A stretch of 64,000 bases of DNA, from positions 124,001-188,000 of the forward strand of contig NZ_CP016382.1 of NCBI RefSeq assembly GCF_002813635.1, given 5' to 3'. A program made the translations under genes and the position numbers. The stretch comes from Spiribacter roseus. GTDB lineage: Bacteria; Pseudomonadota; Gammaproteobacteria; Nitrococcales; Nitrococcaceae. Shown piece after piece: positions 27,742 through 37,926 of this stretch; positions within the stretch are counted from its first letter, which is position 1; each line of letters begins with the position of its first letter. The notes beneath the pieces are model-generated. The model searched no databases. It worked only from the letters and a program-made list of their open reading frames with translations, and was not told the origin of the DNA.

Positions 27742-28166
27742 TTATCCTCGATACCAATGTGCTCTCGGAAGTGCTCAAGCCATCGCCCGCGAAGGCAGTG
27801 GTTGATTGGCTTGCCTGTCCGCCTCGATCGACATTTTTCACGACTGCTGTTGTCGAGGCCGAGCTGCGTTACGGCGTTGGCATTCTCGATGCAGGTGAGC
27901 GTCGGGACCAGCTGCAGGCAGCGCTGGATGGGATTTTTCTTGAAGACTTTCGCGCGCGTGTCATCCCGTTCGACCGTGAATGCGCAGAGGCATTTTCGCA
28001 GATTGCCGCGCACCGCCGTCGCATCGGCCGCCCCATCAGTCAGTTCGATGCCATGATCGCAGCGGCAGCCGCCTCGCGCGGTGCGCAGTTGGCGACCCGC
28101 AACACGCGGGATTTTGCAGACTGCGGTATCGAAGTGATCGATCCCTGGGTGGACGCTCCCATTTAA
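27738..28166 (+). CDS. PIN-domain toxin ribonuclease (FitB/VapC family)
   Basis: A 142-residue PIN-domain protein, the toxin partner of the preceding antitoxin. Acidic metal-binding residues are visible: Asp5 in MIILDTNVLSE, Glu in VVEAELRYG, Asp in FDRECAEAF, and the C-terminal Asp of SQFDAMIAA with ATRNTRDF. PIN toxins are Mg-dependent endoribonucleases, often cutting tRNA or rRNA. Gene composition is less GC-rich than its neighbours. The pair lies at the junction between the gshB run and the guanidine operon. Confidence 0.9.
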   Translation: MIILDTNVLSEVLKPSPAKAVVDWLACPPRSTFFTTAVVEAELRYGVGILDAGERRDQLQAALDGIFLEDFRARVIPFDRECAEAFSQIAAHRRRIGRPISQFDAMIAAAAASRGAQLATRNTRDFADCGIEVIDPWVDAPI

Positions 28167-28182
28167 ATGATCGCGCTGCGCG

Positions 28183-29976
28183 TCACGCCGGACGCGTCAG
28201 ATACCGCCGCCACGATCCCAGCGCCGAAATATCCTCGGCCGATGCGGTGGCCCAGGCCTCGCAGATAAAGCCGGTCACCTCGCGGCCATCCTCCAGTGTG
28301 ATGTGACCCAGGCCCAGCGGCGCCGGGATGGTGTCGAGGAAATCGCCGACGCGATGCCGTGGCAGGGTCCAGACCTCGACCTCCACGGCATGGCCGTCGG
28401 CGTCGACCCGCACCAGCCCGGGTCGCGCCGGCGGTCCGCCGGGCAGGGCATAGAGTCGGTACAGCGCGGCGGTGCGGGTGGTCTGCAGATGGCGCCCGCC
28501 GCGCTCGATCAGTGTTTCGTTCAGGGGTAGACCACTCATATGGGCCCCGCAGACGGCGATCGCCTGGCGATGCTCGCCATGCCCGGCGTCGAGGGCCTCC
28601 GCCGCGGGCGCGGTCTGCCGACCGGTGCCGAGTGGCAGCTGGCAGTGACGCTGCAGCCGCTCGGCCAGATCGATCAACGCCCGATCCATGAACGCCGGGG
28701 CCGATAAAGTCAGGCCAAACGGCAGGCCGTCGGGGGTAAACCCGCCGGGCGCGGCGACGGCGCTGAGGTCGAGCAGGTTCATGAAATTCGTGTAGTAGCC
28801 AAGCTGACTGTTGACGCCCACCGGATCGGCCTCCACCGCCTCCAGGGTCGGCAGGTGGCCGGCGGTCGGGGTGACCAGGCAGTCGATCCCGGCCCAGACC
28901 GATTCGGTGGCCCGGCGCAGTTCGGCCAGCCGGTGCTGGGCGGTGAACAGGTCACAGGCCAGCGGCTCGGCGCCGGCACCGATGATCTGGCGGGTGACCG
29001 GCAGCAGGGCGTCGGGCTGGGACTCGATGAATCCACGGATGGCGCTGTAGCGCTCGGCCACCCAGGGGCCTTCGTAGAGCAGGCGAGCGGCTTCGAGAAA
29101 GGGCGTCAGATCGATCCGGCGGACCTCGCCCCCCAGGGCCTCGAGGGCCTCGATGCCGCGGTGGAACGCCGTCGCGGTCTGTTCGTCGCCGAAAAACTCC
29201 AGATCCTCATCACGGGGGACACCCAACGCAAAGCGCCCCGGCGGGATGGCCGCCCGCAGGGGCGCCGGGGGCTGCGGAGGACGGGACTGCGGATCGAGGG
29301 GATCGAAGCCGTCCACCACCTCGAAGACCCGGCGCAGGTCGTCGCCGCACAGGCCAAAGATATTGACGCAGTCGAGACTGCGGCACGCCGGCACCACCCC
29401 GCGGGTGCTCAGCCGGCCGCGGGTCGGTTTGAGGCTCATGAGGTTGTTGAACGCCGCCGGTACCCGACCCGAGCCGGCGGTATCCGTGCCCAGGGCGAAG
29501 ACCACCTGACCCAGCGCCACCGCCACCGCCGAGCCGGCGCTCGAACCGCCCGAGACGCGGCGGCGGTCAAAGGCATTGCGGCAGGCGCCGTAGGGTGACC
29601 GGCTGCCCACCAGGCCGGTGGCGAACTGATCGAGATTGGTCTTGCCCAGCGGGATCGCACCGGCGCGCATGAGTCGCTCGACCACCGCTGCATGGGCGTC
29701 GGGCCAGTAGCAATAGGCCGGGCAGCCGGCCGTGGTGGCCAGGCCGGCCACATCGATGTTGTCCTTGACTGCGAATGGCACGCCGTAGAGCGGCAGTGAT
29801 GGGGACTGCTGCTCGAGCCAGTCGATCATGCCGCTCAGGGTGGCCGTGTCGATGACGCTGATCCAGGCATTGTGCGGATCAGCGCCGACGATGGCGTCCC
29901 GGCGTTCGAGCAGGTGATCGCGCACCGAGTCCCCGGCGTCGCGATAGGCACTGAGACGGGCGGCGATGGTTTCCAT
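28183..29976 (-). CDS. atzF: Allophanate hydrolase
   Basis: Hydrolyses allophanate to ammonia and CO2, the last step of the carboxylase-dependent guanidine/urea pathway. The 597-residue protein has an N-terminal amidase-signature domain with the Ser-cisSer-Lys triad (Lys in FAVKDNIDVAG, Ser residues in SGGSSAGSAVA and TDTAGSGRVP) and a C-terminal AtzF domain of about 120 residues containing HMSGLPLNETLIERGG. The ATG at 29976 overlaps the carboxylase stop (ATGA). It is the last gene of the riboswitch-led operon. Confidence 0.95.
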   Translation of the reverse strand: METIAARLSAYRDAGDSVRDHLLERRDAIVGADPHNAWISVIDTATLSGMIDWLEQQSPSLPLYGVPFAVKDNIDVAGLATTAGCPAYCYWPDAHAAVVERLMRAGAIPLGKTNLDQFATGLVGSRSPYGACRNAFDRRRVSGGSSAGSAVAVALGQVVFALGTDTAGSGRVPAAFNNLMSLKPTRGRLSTRGVVPACRSLDCVNIFGLCGDDLRRVFEVVDGFDPLDPQSRPPQPPAPLRAAIPPGRFALGVPRDEDLEFFGDEQTATAFHRGIEALEALGGEVRRIDLTPFLEAARLLYEGPWVAERYSAIRGFIESQPDALLPVTRQIIGAGAEPLACDLFTAQHRLAELRRATESVWAGIDCLVTPTAGHLPTLEAVEADPVGVNSQLGYYTNFMNLLDLSAVAAPGGFTPDGLPFGLTLSAPAFMDRALIDLAERLQRHCQLPLGTGRQTAPAAEALDAGHGEHRQAIAVCGAHMSGLPLNETLIERGGRHLQTTRTAALYRLYALPGGPPARPGLVRVDADGHAVEVEVWTLPRHRVGDFLDTIPAPLGLGHITLEDGREVTGFICEAWATASAEDISALGSWRRYLTRPA

Positions 29977-32900
29977 CAGGTGGACTCCCGGCGGATGATG
30001 ACGAGGGTCTGACCCGGCGCCACCGCGGTGCCGGGCTTGCACAGGACGCGACTGACCGTGCCTGGACAGGGCGCCGGCAGCGGGATTTCCATTTTCATGG
30101 ACTCCACCACCAGCAGGGTCGCGTCGGCCTCGACACGCTCGCCGACCCGCGCCTCAATGGCCCAGACACTGCCCTGGACGCCAGCCTCGACGGCGGATTC
30201 GTCGTCGGCCAGCTCGATGGCCTCGGCATCGACATCGGGGGTCGCCTGCACACTCGCGGCAAAATCGCCCTGGCCGCTGTCGATCCAGCGCTGGCGCTCG
30301 GCCTCGAAGGCGCCCTGCTGGTGACGTTTGAAGCGGTCGATGGACCCGGCGTTGGCAGCGACAAAGGCCTCGTGTTCGGCCAGCGAGAAGCGGGTCTCCT
30401 CGATGTCCAGACGCAGGCCACCCGCCGGGAAGGCGGCACGCATTTCCATGAGCTCGTCTTCCGAGACCTCGTAGAAGCGCACCTGATCAAAAAACCGCAG
30501 CAGCCAGGGCTGCTGGAACTCGGGCGTGGTGCGATAGCGGTTCCAGATCTGCAATGTCCGGCCAACGAACTGATACCCGCCGGGGCCTTCCATGCCATAG
30601 ATGCACATGTACGAGCCACCGATGCCCACGGCGTTCTCGGGCGTCCAGGTGCGGGCCGGGTTGTACTTGGTGGTGACCAGACGGTGCCGCGGATCCACCG
30701 GCGTGGCGAGCGGCGCGGACAGGTAGACATCCCCCAGGCCCATGACCAGGTAAGAGGCGTCAAAGACGATGCGTTTGACGTCCTCCCGGTGTTCGAGGCC
30801 GTTGATCCGGCGGATGAATTCGATGTTATCCGGGCACCAGGGAGCATCCTCGCGGACTGACTGCATGTACTTGCGGGTGGCCAGCCGGGTCTGGCTGTCG
30901 TCCCAGGCGAGCGGCAGATGGATGATCCGCGATGGCAGCGCGCTGTCGGCCATGGCCTCGATGTGGCGCTCGGCCTGCTCGAGGATTTCCATCAACCGCT
31001 CGGCGGGCAGCTGCCGGGGCTCGAAGTGGATCTGCAGGCTGCGCACGCCGGGAGTCATTTCGATGACGCCGGGGATGGGCCGCGCACTCAGCCAGTCCAG
31101 CAGCGCCTGGACGCGGAACCGCAGGCCCAGATCGAGCATCATCGGTCCGTATTCAACCAGCAGATAGCGATCGCCGGCGACCCGGTAGGTGACCTGCGGT
31201 GCATGCGGGCGGTCGGGCCGATGCAGGGCGACCGGATCGGGCGGCGCCAGTGCGGCGGTGGTCCGTGGCGCGGGCGGCTGCAGGGTGGTGATCATCGCGG
31301 TGCGCTCGGCCTCGGCCATGGCCGCTTCACTGCGATCCACCGCGCAGAAGCGGATGCGGTCGCCCGGGCGCAGCTGACCGATCTTCCAGCGATCGGCCTC
31401 GATGATCGTGGCCGGACACACAAAGCCCCCGAGACTGGGGCCGTCCGGACCCAGAATGACAGGCATGTCGCCGGTAAAGTCGACCGTGCCGATGGCGTAG
31501 GCGTTGTCATGGATGTTGGAGGGGTGCAGTCCCGCTTCGCCGCCGTCTTCGCGGGCCCACGCCGGGGCCGGTCCGATGAGCCGCACGCCGGTGCGGCTCG
31601 AGTTGTAGTGGATCGTCCAGTCGGTCCCGAAGAAGGTCTCGATGAACTCGCGGGTAAAGTAATCCGGCGCGCCGTGGGGGCCGGACATGGCGCGCAGTGT
31701 CCAGGGCTCATCGGCGCCGGGCATCAACGCCTCGGCCTGCAGCCCGGCGGGCAGCCGCCGCCCGCCGGGTGAGGGGCGGTCGGTGGCCGGTGCGACCGGG
31801 TGCAGGACATCGCCGGCCCGCAGGGCGCGGCCGCCATGCCCGCCCAGCTGCCCCAGGGTAAAGGTGGCGCGACTGCCCATGTGCAACGGCACATCGATGC
31901 CACCCTCGATGAGCAGATAGCTGCGGATGCCCACGCCGCGGGCACTGCCCATGGTCAGGGTGGCGCCGGCGGGCAGACGTACCACTTCGCCGGCCGGCAG
32001 CGGCTGGCCATCGCAGTCAAGGGAGACCGTGGCGCCGGTAACGACCACATGGGTGGCCTCGGCGAAGCGCAGGGTCGGCCCCTGGGCGGTGATCTCCAGT
32101 CCGGCGGCGCTGTCCGGGTTGCCCAGCAGCCGGTTGCCCAACCGAAACGAGAGTTCGTCCATCGGGCCCGAGGGCGGGACACCGATGTCCCAGTAGCCGG
32201 TCCGTCCCGGCCAGTCCTGCACGGTGGTGAGCGTGCCGGCGCTTATCACGTCGATGCGCGGCTCGGCGGGCCGGAAGTCGGTGAGTCGGGTGGTGGTGGC
32301 GCGGCCCTCGATGAACACCGGGTCGGTCATGATCGCGCGCAGATAGGCGAGGTTGGTCATGAGCCCGTCGATGCGCGTTGCCGCCAGGGCCTCGCCCATC
32401 GCCCGGCGGGCGTCTTCGCGATCGCTCCCGTGGCTGATGATCTTGGCGAGCAGGGGGTCGTAGTGGGGGGTGACCTCGGTGCCCGCCTCCACCCAGGTGT
32501 CGACACGCATTGCCTCGGGCCAGATGACCTCGGTGATCAGACCGGTCGCCGGCTGAAAGTCCTTGCCCGGGTCTTCGGCGTAAACCCGCGCCTGAATGGC
32601 GTGACCGTTGGCGGGCCCGGGTCGTCGGGCGGCCAGGTCATCGAGTTCGCCGGCGGCCGCCTGCACCATCCACGCCACCAGATCCACGCCGGTGACCGCC
32701 TCGGTCACGCCATGCTCGACCTGCAAGCGGGTGTTCATCTCCAGAAAAAAGAACGCCCCGGTGTCGGCGTCGACAATGAATTCCACGGTCCCGGCCGAGC
32801 GGTAGGCCACGCTGCGACCCAGGCGCTCGGCGGCCTCCATCAGCGCGGCACGGGTCTCGGCATCGATGCCCGGCGCGGGTGTTTCCTCGACGACTTTCTG

Positions 32901-33602
32901 GTTGCGGCGCTGCAGCGAGCAGTCGCGCTCGCCCAGGGCAATCACGGTACCCGCGCCATCGCCGAAGATCTGCACCTCGATGTGGCGGGCGCGGCGGATG
33001 AAGCGCTCCACAAACAGGCCCGCGTTGGCGAAGTTGTTCTGTGACACGCGCTCCACCGAGGCATGGGCGGCGCGCAGGGCGGCCTCATCGTCGCAGATCG
33101 CCATGCCAATGCCGCCGCCGCCGGCGGTGCTCTTGACCATGACCGGATAGCCGATGGTGGCGGCCTCGCTGGCGGCCGCCTCGACATCGCTGATCAGGTC
33201 GCTGCCGGGGAGCAGGGGCACCTGATTGGCGGCGGCCAGCTCGCGGGCGGTGTGCTTGAGCCCGAAACGCCGGATCTGGTCCGGGGTGGGGCCGATGAAG
33301 GCGATCCCCGCCTGCTCGCAGGCCTCGGCGAATTCGGCATTCTCCGAGAGAAAGCCGTAGCCGGGATGGATGGCGTCGACGCCCTGCTCGCGGGCGACGG
33401 CAAGGATGCGCCCGGCATCCAGGTACGAATCGCTGGCCCGCGCCCCGCCGATCGGGATGGCCTCATCGGCGTTGCGGACATGGGCCGAGGCCCGGTCGGC
33501 CTCGGAGTATACCGCCACGGCGGTGATCCCCAGCTGGTGCAGGGTTCGCTCAATGCGACAGGCAATCGCGCCGCGGTTGGCAATCAGTACTTTCGAGAAC
33601 AT
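29976..33602 (-). CDS. Biotin-dependent guanidine/urea carboxylase
   Basis: A 1208-residue single-chain carboxylase normally annotated as urea carboxylase. Domains in order are: biotin carboxylase (about 1-450, with [10 protein letters not shown] and [18 protein letters not shown]), a KipA/AHS2-like carboxyltransferase half (about 450-790, with [15 protein letters not shown] and [10 protein letters not shown]), a KipI/AHS1-like half (about 800-1040, with [18 protein letters not shown]), and a biotinyl domain with the biotin Lys in VESMKMEIP (about 1170). It starts at [11 protein letters not shown]; the open frame upstream overlaps other genes. Co-encoded DUF1989 proteins and the guanidine riboswitch argue that guanidine is the physiological substrate. 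Confidence 0.93.
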   Translation of the reverse strand: MFSKVLIANRGAIACRIERTLHQLGITAVAVYSEADRASAHVRNADEAIPIGGARASDSYLDAGRILAVAREQGVDAIHPGYGFLSENAEFAEACEQAGIAFIGPTPDQIRRFGLKHTARELAAANQVPLLPGSDLISDVEAAASEAATIGYPVMVKSTAGGGGIGMAICDDEAALRAAHASVERVSQNNFANAGLFVERFIRRARHIEVQIFGDGAGTVIALGERDCSLQRRNQKVVEETPAPGIDAETRAALMEAAERLGRSVAYRSAGTVEFIVDADTGAFFFLEMNTRLQVEHGVTEAVTGVDLVAWMVQAAAGELDDLAARRPGPANGHAIQARVYAEDPGKDFQPATGLITEVIWPEAMRVDTWVEAGTEVTPHYDPLLAKIISHGSDREDARRAMGEALAATRIDGLMTNLAYLRAIMTDPVFIEGRATTTRLTDFRPAEPRIDVISAGTLTTVQDWPGRTGYWDIGVPPSGPMDELSFRLGNRLLGNPDSAAGLEITAQGPTLRFAEATHVVVTGATVSLDCDGQPLPAGEVVRLPAGATLTMGSARGVGIRSYLLIEGGIDVPLHMGSRATFTLGQLGGHGGRALRAGDVLHPVAPATDRPSPGGRRLPAGLQAEALMPGADEPWTLRAMSGPHGAPDYFTREFIETFFGTDWTIHYNSSRTGVRLIGPAPAWAREDGGEAGLHPSNIHDNAYAIGTVDFTGDMPVILGPDGPSLGGFVCPATIIEADRWKIGQLRPGDRIRFCAVDRSEAAMAEAERTAMITTLQPPAPRTTAALAPPDPVALHRPDRPHAPQVTYRVAGDRYLLVEYGPMMLDLGLRFRVQALLDWLSARPIPGVIEMTPGVRSLQIHFEPRQLPAERLMEILEQAERHIEAMADSALPSRIIHLPLAWDDSQTRLATRKYMQSVREDAPWCPDNIEFIRRINGLEHREDVKRIVFDASYLVMGLGDVYLSAPLATPVDPRHRLVTTKYNPARTWTPENAVGIGGSYMCIYGMEGPGGYQFVGRTLQIWNRYRTTPEFQQPWLLRFFDQVRFYEVSEDELMEMRAAFPAGGLRLDIEETRFSLAEHEAFVAANAGSIDRFKRHQQGAFEAERQRWIDSGQGDFAASVQATPDVDAEAIELADDESAVEAGVQGSVWAIEARVGERVEADATLLVVESMKMEIPLPAPCPGTVSRVLCKPGTAVAPGQTLVIIRREST

Positions 33603-33604
33603 GC

Positions 33605-34255
33605 TCAATCCCAAATGATCATCTCGAGCGGCGTCGGATTGAAGCCGCTGCAGGGGTTGTTGAGCTGCGGGCAGTTCGAGATCAGGGCGATCACGTCCAT
33701 CTCGGCGCGCATCTCGACGTACTTGCCGGGCCCCGAGATCCCGTCCTGAAAGCTCAGGCCGCCCTCTCCGGTCAGCGGCACATTCATGAAGAAATTGATG
33801 TTGCTGGGCACATCCCGCTTGGTCAGCCCATAGCCGCTCTCCTGGATGGCATGCAGGAAATTGTCCCGGCACGAATGCATGGGCTTTTTCTCCAGCGCGT
33901 AGCGCATCTGGTTGGCCTCGGCCGAGCAGGCGCCGCCCAGGGTGTCGTGACGGCCGCAGGTGTCGGCGGTGATGGTCAGCATGACCTGTCCCTGATTGGA
34001 GTAGAGCTGCGTACCGGTGGTCAGATAGACATTGCCCTGGCGGGTGGTGGTGTCGACGGCGCTGTAGTGCTCGTGACGTGGGTCGCTCAGGCTGTAGAAC
34101 AGGGTATCGGCGGCCTCGTTGCCTTCCACATCGACAATGCGCAGATGCTGACCGCGACGGATTTCCGCCATCCACCAGTCACCGGCGGGGACGACGGTGC
34201 GCTGAAGCGCGGTGGTGGGATCAAGCTCGCTGGTTTTGAGGTTCATCGCAGGCAC
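33605..34255 (-). CDS. cgdB: Urea carboxylase-associated protein 2 / carboxyguanidine deiminase subunit (DUF1989)
   Basis: A 216-residue DUF1989 protein. Family work identifies the UAAP1-UAAP2 pair as a carboxyguanidine deiminase that converts carboxyguanidine to allophanate. This subunit retains the Cys-rich block [18 protein letters not shown], consistent with metal binding or catalysis. I choose the GTG at 34255 because AGGAGGG lies seven bases upstream, rather than the ATG nine bases further. It lies two bases after its partner's stop and two bases before the carboxylase. The A/B letter assignment is by gene order and less sure. Confidence 0.85.
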   Translation of the reverse strand: MPAMNLKTSELDPTTALQRTVVPAGDWWMAEIRRGQHLRIVDVEGNEAADTLFYSLSDPRHEHYSAVDTTTRQGNVYLTTGTQLYSNQGQVMLTITADTCGRHDTLGGACSAEANQMRYALEKKPMHSCRDNFLHAIQESGYGLTKRDVPSNINFFMNVPLTGEGGLSFQDGISGPGKYVEMRAEMDVIALISNCPQLNNPCSGFNPTPLEMIIWD

Positions 34256-34257
34256 GG

Positions 34258-34998
34258 TCAGCCCTCCTGGCAGTTGGCGATTAGCGTGTTGGCGTAGGCC
34301 CGGGCGTTTTCGGGGCGGTGATGGATGCACGCATCGTCATCGCGCACCGGCGCGGAGCGGTAGATGGAGACGTCCACCGGCCCGGGCTGATAGATCGGCC
34401 CCGGTGCCATGGGGTGGGGCGCGGTGGTCAGTACCACCAGCGTATCGCTGTCAGCGCGCAGGTCGACGCTGGCCCCGGGGTGGCTGTGCTCGGCGGCATA
34501 ATGCAGATCGCCGTCGTCGTTGACGCTGACTTTCTGGAAGAAATTGACCGGGCTGACCAGATCGCGCGGTCCCAGCCCCCACTTGGCCAGCTCGATGAGG
34601 AACAGTTCGCGGCCGTTGCGGTAAAAGTCGTTCCAGTGCTCCTGGAAGCGCGCCTCGCCAAAACGCCGCTGAATGGACTCGGCATCGCTGATACCGCCAA
34701 TGGGGTCGTGCCAGCCCACGGTGTCCTCGACGATGGAGAGCATCGCCCGACCCATGTCCGAGAACAGCATGTTGCCCCGGCTGAGTCGGCTGACGTGCTG
34801 ACCCTTCAGGGTGTCGGCCATGTTGTAGCGCTCGAGCGGGTTGGACGGGTTATACGCCAGCAGCGCGGCATTCGCGGTGCCGTCGGTATCCACCAGGCGC
34901 AGCGTGAAGCCGCGGCGCACCACCATCGACCAGTAACGCCCGCCGGGGACGCGCTCGTGATGGACGATGCGCGATTCGGCGATCGGAGTCGCAGGCAT
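34258..34998 (-). CDS. cgdA: Urea carboxylase-associated protein 1 / carboxyguanidine deiminase subunit (DUF1989)
   Basis: A 246-residue DUF1989 paralogue of the next gene and its likely heteromeric partner. In the block where the partner has [13 protein letters not shown], this protein reads [12 protein letters not shown], so both Cys are gone while His-Asp and the glycines stay. That suggests the two subunits have unequal roles at the active site. It starts with [17 protein letters not shown] and overlaps the ABC ATPase stop (ATGA). Confidence 0.85.
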   Translation of the reverse strand: MPATPIAESRIVHHERVPGGRYWSMVVRRGFTLRLVDTDGTANAALLAYNPSNPLERYNMADTLKGQHVSRLSRGNMLFSDMGRAMLSIVEDTVGWHDPIGGISDAESIQRRFGEARFQEHWNDFYRNGRELFLIELAKWGLGPRDLVSPVNFFQKVSVNDDGDLHYAAEHSHPGASVDLRADSDTLVVLTTAPHPMAPGPIYQPGPVDVSIYRSAPVRDDDACIHHRPENARAYANTLIANCQEG

Positions 34999-35792
34999 CA
35001 GTCGTTCTCCTTGCGGTTGGGGGAGGAAAGCTGCTCACGCAGCTCGGGTGCCAGCGCGGCGTCACGCGCCTCGCCGTGCTGCAGGGGCAGGTCGTAGGTA
35101 ATGCTGGCGCCGAACGCCTCGGGGGCCTGCGGATCGTGGCGCACTTTGTCGAACACCAGCAGCCGCGTGCCCAGATCGAAGCCCTCCTTGAGGTCGTGGG
35201 TGACCATGAACACGGTGATGCCGCTGCGGGCCCACAAATCAAGGATGAGCGCGTGCATGTCCTTGCGGATGCCCGGATCGAGGGCGCCGAAGGGCTCGTC
35301 GAGCAGCAGGATGCGCGGGTTTTTCATCAACGCCTGGGCAATGGCGAGGCGCTGCTGCATACCGCCTGACAGTTCGCTGGCGTATTTATCGGCGGCGTCC
35401 GCGAGCCCCACGCGCCCCAGCATGTCACGGGCCCGCGCCACGGCCTCGTGCCGGGCGCGGCCAAACAGCCGCCCCAGCGCCGGAGCCTTTTCCATCTCTT
35501 CGGCGATCAGCACATTGGCGATCGCCGTGAGGTGCGGGAACACCGAATACTTCTGAAACACCACGCCGCGGTCGGGACCGGGCTCGGCGGCCATGGGCGC
35601 GCCATCCAGCAGCAACTGGCCGCGGCTGGGCGACTCGGCGCCGAGCAGCATGCGCAGGAACGTGCTCTTGCCGCAGCCCGAGGCGCCGACCACGGTCACG
35701 AACTCGCCGGTCTCAACCCGCAGGTGGATATCCTCCAGCACGACATCCTGACCGTAGGTTTTCCACAGGGCTCTGGCTTCGATCGTGCTCAT
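34998..35792 (-). CDS. Guanidine/urea-locus ABC transporter ATP-binding protein
   Basis: A 264-residue ATPase of the nitrate/taurine type importer family. Walker A is GASGCGKSTFLRMLLG, the signature is LSGGMQQRLAIAQAL, and Walker B is ILLLDEPFGALDPG, followed by the H-loop MVTHDLKEGFDLG. The ATG at 35792 (MSTIEARALWKTYG) overlaps the permease stop. With the permease and binding protein it should import the substrate of the downstream carboxylase, most likely guanidine. Confidence 0.92.
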   Translation of the reverse strand: MSTIEARALWKTYGQDVVLEDIHLRVETGEFVTVVGASGCGKSTFLRMLLGAESPSRGQLLLDGAPMAAEPGPDRGVVFQKYSVFPHLTAIANVLIAEEMEKAPALGRLFGRARHEAVARARDMLGRVGLADAADKYASELSGGMQQRLAIAQALMKNPRILLLDEPFGALDPGIRKDMHALILDLWARSGITVFMVTHDLKEGFDLGTRLLVFDKVRHDPQAPEAFGASITYDLPLQHGEARDAALAPELREQLSSPNRKEND

Positions 35793-36610
35793 GCCGACCG
35801 CCCCGCGACGTACCAGGGAAACAGCCACGCCGTGAGCCGGCGCAGCGACCAGTCGAGCGAGAACGCAAGCAGCGTGATCCAGGCCACATAAGGGATGATG
35901 GTCTGCATATCGAGGTAGCGCCGGACCAGAAAGATCCGATAGCCGAGCCCCTGTTCGGCGGCGATTGCCTCGGAGGCGATCAGAAACAGCCAGGCGGCGC
36001 CGAGCGCAAGCCGCGTGGCATCGAACAGGCGGGGTAGCGTCTGCGGGATGGTGACCCGCAGCAGTATCTGCCAGGTCGAGCCCCCCAGTGTCTGCGCCTT
36101 GACCAGCTGCTCGTCGGGGATTTCCTCCACCCGCTGCTGGATGTCACGCATCATGAACGGCAGGATCCCGAACACGATCAGCATGATCTTCGAGAGCTCC
36201 CCCACGCCGAACGCGATGAACAGGATCGGCAGGATGGTCAGTGGCGGGATCATCGCGAGCGCGGCGATGAACGGTGAGAGGGTGCGTCGCAGGTAAGGGA
36301 TCAGACCGGTGGTGGTGCCGATGATGATCGCCGCCACCATGCTGATCGCCACCCCTGCCAGCAGTCGTTTGAGGCTGGCGGCCGTGTCCGCCCACAGCAG
36401 GATCTCGCCGGTACGCCGCGACGGCTCGGTGGCCAGCCGCGCGAACGAGTCGGCCATCGTCATCAGGGAGGGCAGTAGTTTGTCGTCCGGATTATCGGCC
36501 AGGCGGGCCATTGAGGCCGCCATATAGGCGACAACCACCAGCACGAACGGCAGTAGCATCAGCAGACCGCCCATGGCTCGGCCCGGACGTTGGTTGATCA
36601 GTCGCTTCAT
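35789..36610 (-). CDS. Guanidine/urea-locus ABC transporter permease
   Basis: A 273-residue inner-membrane permease of the nitrate/taurine transporter family with about six helices. The cytoplasmic EAA-type loop that contacts the ATPase is visible around EQLVKAQTLGGSTWQILLRVTIP. The start at 36610 (MKRLINQRPGRA) follows a GC-rich hairpin in the gap after the binding protein. It overlaps the ATPase gene. Confidence 0.92.
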   Translation of the reverse strand: MKRLINQRPGRAMGGLLMLLPFVLVVVAYMAASMARLADNPDDKLLPSLMTMADSFARLATEPSRRTGEILLWADTAASLKRLLAGVAISMVAAIIIGTTTGLIPYLRRTLSPFIAALAMIPPLTILPILFIAFGVGELSKIMLIVFGILPFMMRDIQQRVEEIPDEQLVKAQTLGGSTWQILLRVTIPQTLPRLFDATRLALGAAWLFLIASEAIAAEQGLGYRIFLVRRYLDMQTIIPYVAWITLLAFSLDWSLRRLTAWLFPWYVAGRSA

Positions 36611-36637
36611 CGGTATGACCTGCGCGGGCGGAAAGCC

Positions 36638-36662
36638 CCGGGGGTGCCCATGACACCCCCGG
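36638..36662 (-). terminator. Intercistronic hairpin between binding protein and permease genes
   Basis: CCGGGGGTG (36638-36646) pairs perfectly with CACCCCCGG (36654-36662) around a seven-base loop. There is no T-run, so it is more likely an mRNA-stabilising or attenuating hairpin that raises binding-protein expression over the membrane components than a full terminator. Confidence 0.5.
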
Positions 36663-36677
36663 ACGGGGCGGGACGCG

Positions 36678-37766
36678 TTACAGGGTGTCCTCGGCAGCCA
36701 TCTCCATGTACTCGCTGGTAAAGCGCAGCTTGACGTTGTCCTCTGAGCCCAGCACCGATCCGTCCGTGAACTCGATGCCGACGAAGTCAGGGCTGGTGGC
36801 TGTCGCACCCAGCAGACCCCGGTCGTAGGCGAACTGACGGACGTTGTCCATGGTTGCCTCGGGCTGGTCGCTGGTCACGAATTCCACCGCGTCGGCGGCG
36901 TCGTAGAACATCTGGGTGCTGGCCAGCTGTGCCTCGTAGCCCGCCAGGTCGGTGCCTGCGGCCTCGGCCATGCGGGTGCGGGCATCGACGCCGGTCTCAT
37001 CGTCGCCGGACATCCGCGCCATGATCTCGTACCAGGCACCGGTCAGGGCCTTGCCCAGCTCGGGGTTGGCTTCGAGCACCTCGGTGTTGAGTGCCAGCGT
37101 GTCGATGATCTCGCCGGGGATGTCCGAGGAGTCGAACACCACGTTGGCCTCGGGCATGGCCCGCAGTTCACTCAGCTGGGGGTTCCAGGTCACCGCGGCG
37201 GTGACGTCGGGCGTCGAGAAGGTACCGACGATGTCCGCATCCGAGGTGTTGACGACGGTCACGTCCCGCTCGCTCATGCCGACTGATTCGAGGGCACGGG
37301 CCAGCAGATAGTGCGAGACCGACAGCTCCACCAGATTGACGCGCTGGCCCTCGATGTCGGTCAGCTCATCGGTGTCCTTGAGCACGACACCGTCGTTACC
37401 GTTCGAGAAGTCGCCGATGATTGGCAGGGTGGTGTCAACGCCGCTTGCCGCCGGTATGGCGAGGGCATCCATGTTGGTGATGGTGACGCCGTCAAACTCG
37501 CCGGCGGTGTAGAGGTTGATGGACTCGATGTAGTCGTTGATCTGGACGACGTCGATTTCGATGTCGTAGCGATCGGCCCACTTGTCGACAATGCCGGCGC
37601 TGTCGCCATAGCTCCAGGGCATCCAGCCCACGTAGATGCTCCAGGCAATGCGGAAGCTGTCCTTCTCCTGAGCGCTGGCGAGCCCGGGCAGGGCGAGCAT
37701 GGCGGCAAGCAGGCCGGCGCCGGCAACGCGCCGGGCGGTGGAACGGGTGCGGTTTGGACGTTTCAT
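36678..37766 (-). CDS. Periplasmic substrate-binding protein of the guanidine-riboswitch ABC transporter
   Basis: A 362-residue exported protein with a Sec signal peptide cut near residue 32 (LASAQEKD). The mature part opens FRIAWSIYVGWMPWSYGDS and resembles NitT/TauT-type binding proteins with a two-lobed fold. Such proteins next to urea carboxylase genes are annotated as urea transporters, but control by the guanidine-I riboswitch immediately upstream points to guanidine. AGGAG lies about eight bases before the ATG. It is the first gene of the operon. Confidence 0.92.
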   Translation of the reverse strand: MKRPNRTRSTARRVAGAGLLAAMLALPGLASAQEKDSFRIAWSIYVGWMPWSYGDSAGIVDKWADRYDIEIDVVQINDYIESINLYTAGEFDGVTITNMDALAIPAASGVDTTLPIIGDFSNGNDGVVLKDTDELTDIEGQRVNLVELSVSHYLLARALESVGMSERDVTVVNTSDADIVGTFSTPDVTAAVTWNPQLSELRAMPEANVVFDSSDIPGEIIDTLALNTEVLEANPELGKALTGAWYEIMARMSGDDETGVDARTRMAEAAGTDLAGYEAQLASTQMFYDAADAVEFVTSDQPEATMDNVRQFAYDRGLLGATATSPDFVGIEFTDGSVLGSEDNVKLRFTSEYMEMAAEDTL

Positions 37767-37800
37767 GACCGTCTCCTATGAGGTTGGTCGGGATGTCACA

Positions 37801-37915
37801 CGGGAGCCTCTCAACGAATCTCCCGGGCTTTTATCCCGCCGTGTAACCCCTTCCGGAGAGGTCGGATGCTCTCGGACCAGACACCCGCAGAGCGGATCGG
37901 AACCCTAGCGTCCTA
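37801..37915 (-). ncRNA. Guanidine-I (ykkC) riboswitch
   Basis: On the minus strand the leader contains, in order and with family spacing, GCTAGGGTTCCG (near 37909-37898), CTGGTCCGAGAG (37880-37869), then ACACGGCGGGATAAAAGC followed by CCGGGAGA (37843-37819). These are the highly conserved blocks of the guanidine-I aptamer, which turns on guanidine-related genes when ligand binds. CGGGAG at the aptamer 3' end (37825-37820) can alternatively pair with CTCCCG (37806-37801), a candidate switching helix. No T-run follows it, so the mechanism is unclear. It lies 35 bases upstream of the binding-protein ATG. Confidence 0.93.
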
Positions 37916-37926
37916 TTGGTGACCTG

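Noticed and set aside
33603..34175. 191-codon upstream extension of the biotin carboxylase frame
   Set aside because: It overlaps the DUF1989 gene out of frame, and biotin carboxylase homology starts at [11 protein letters not shown].
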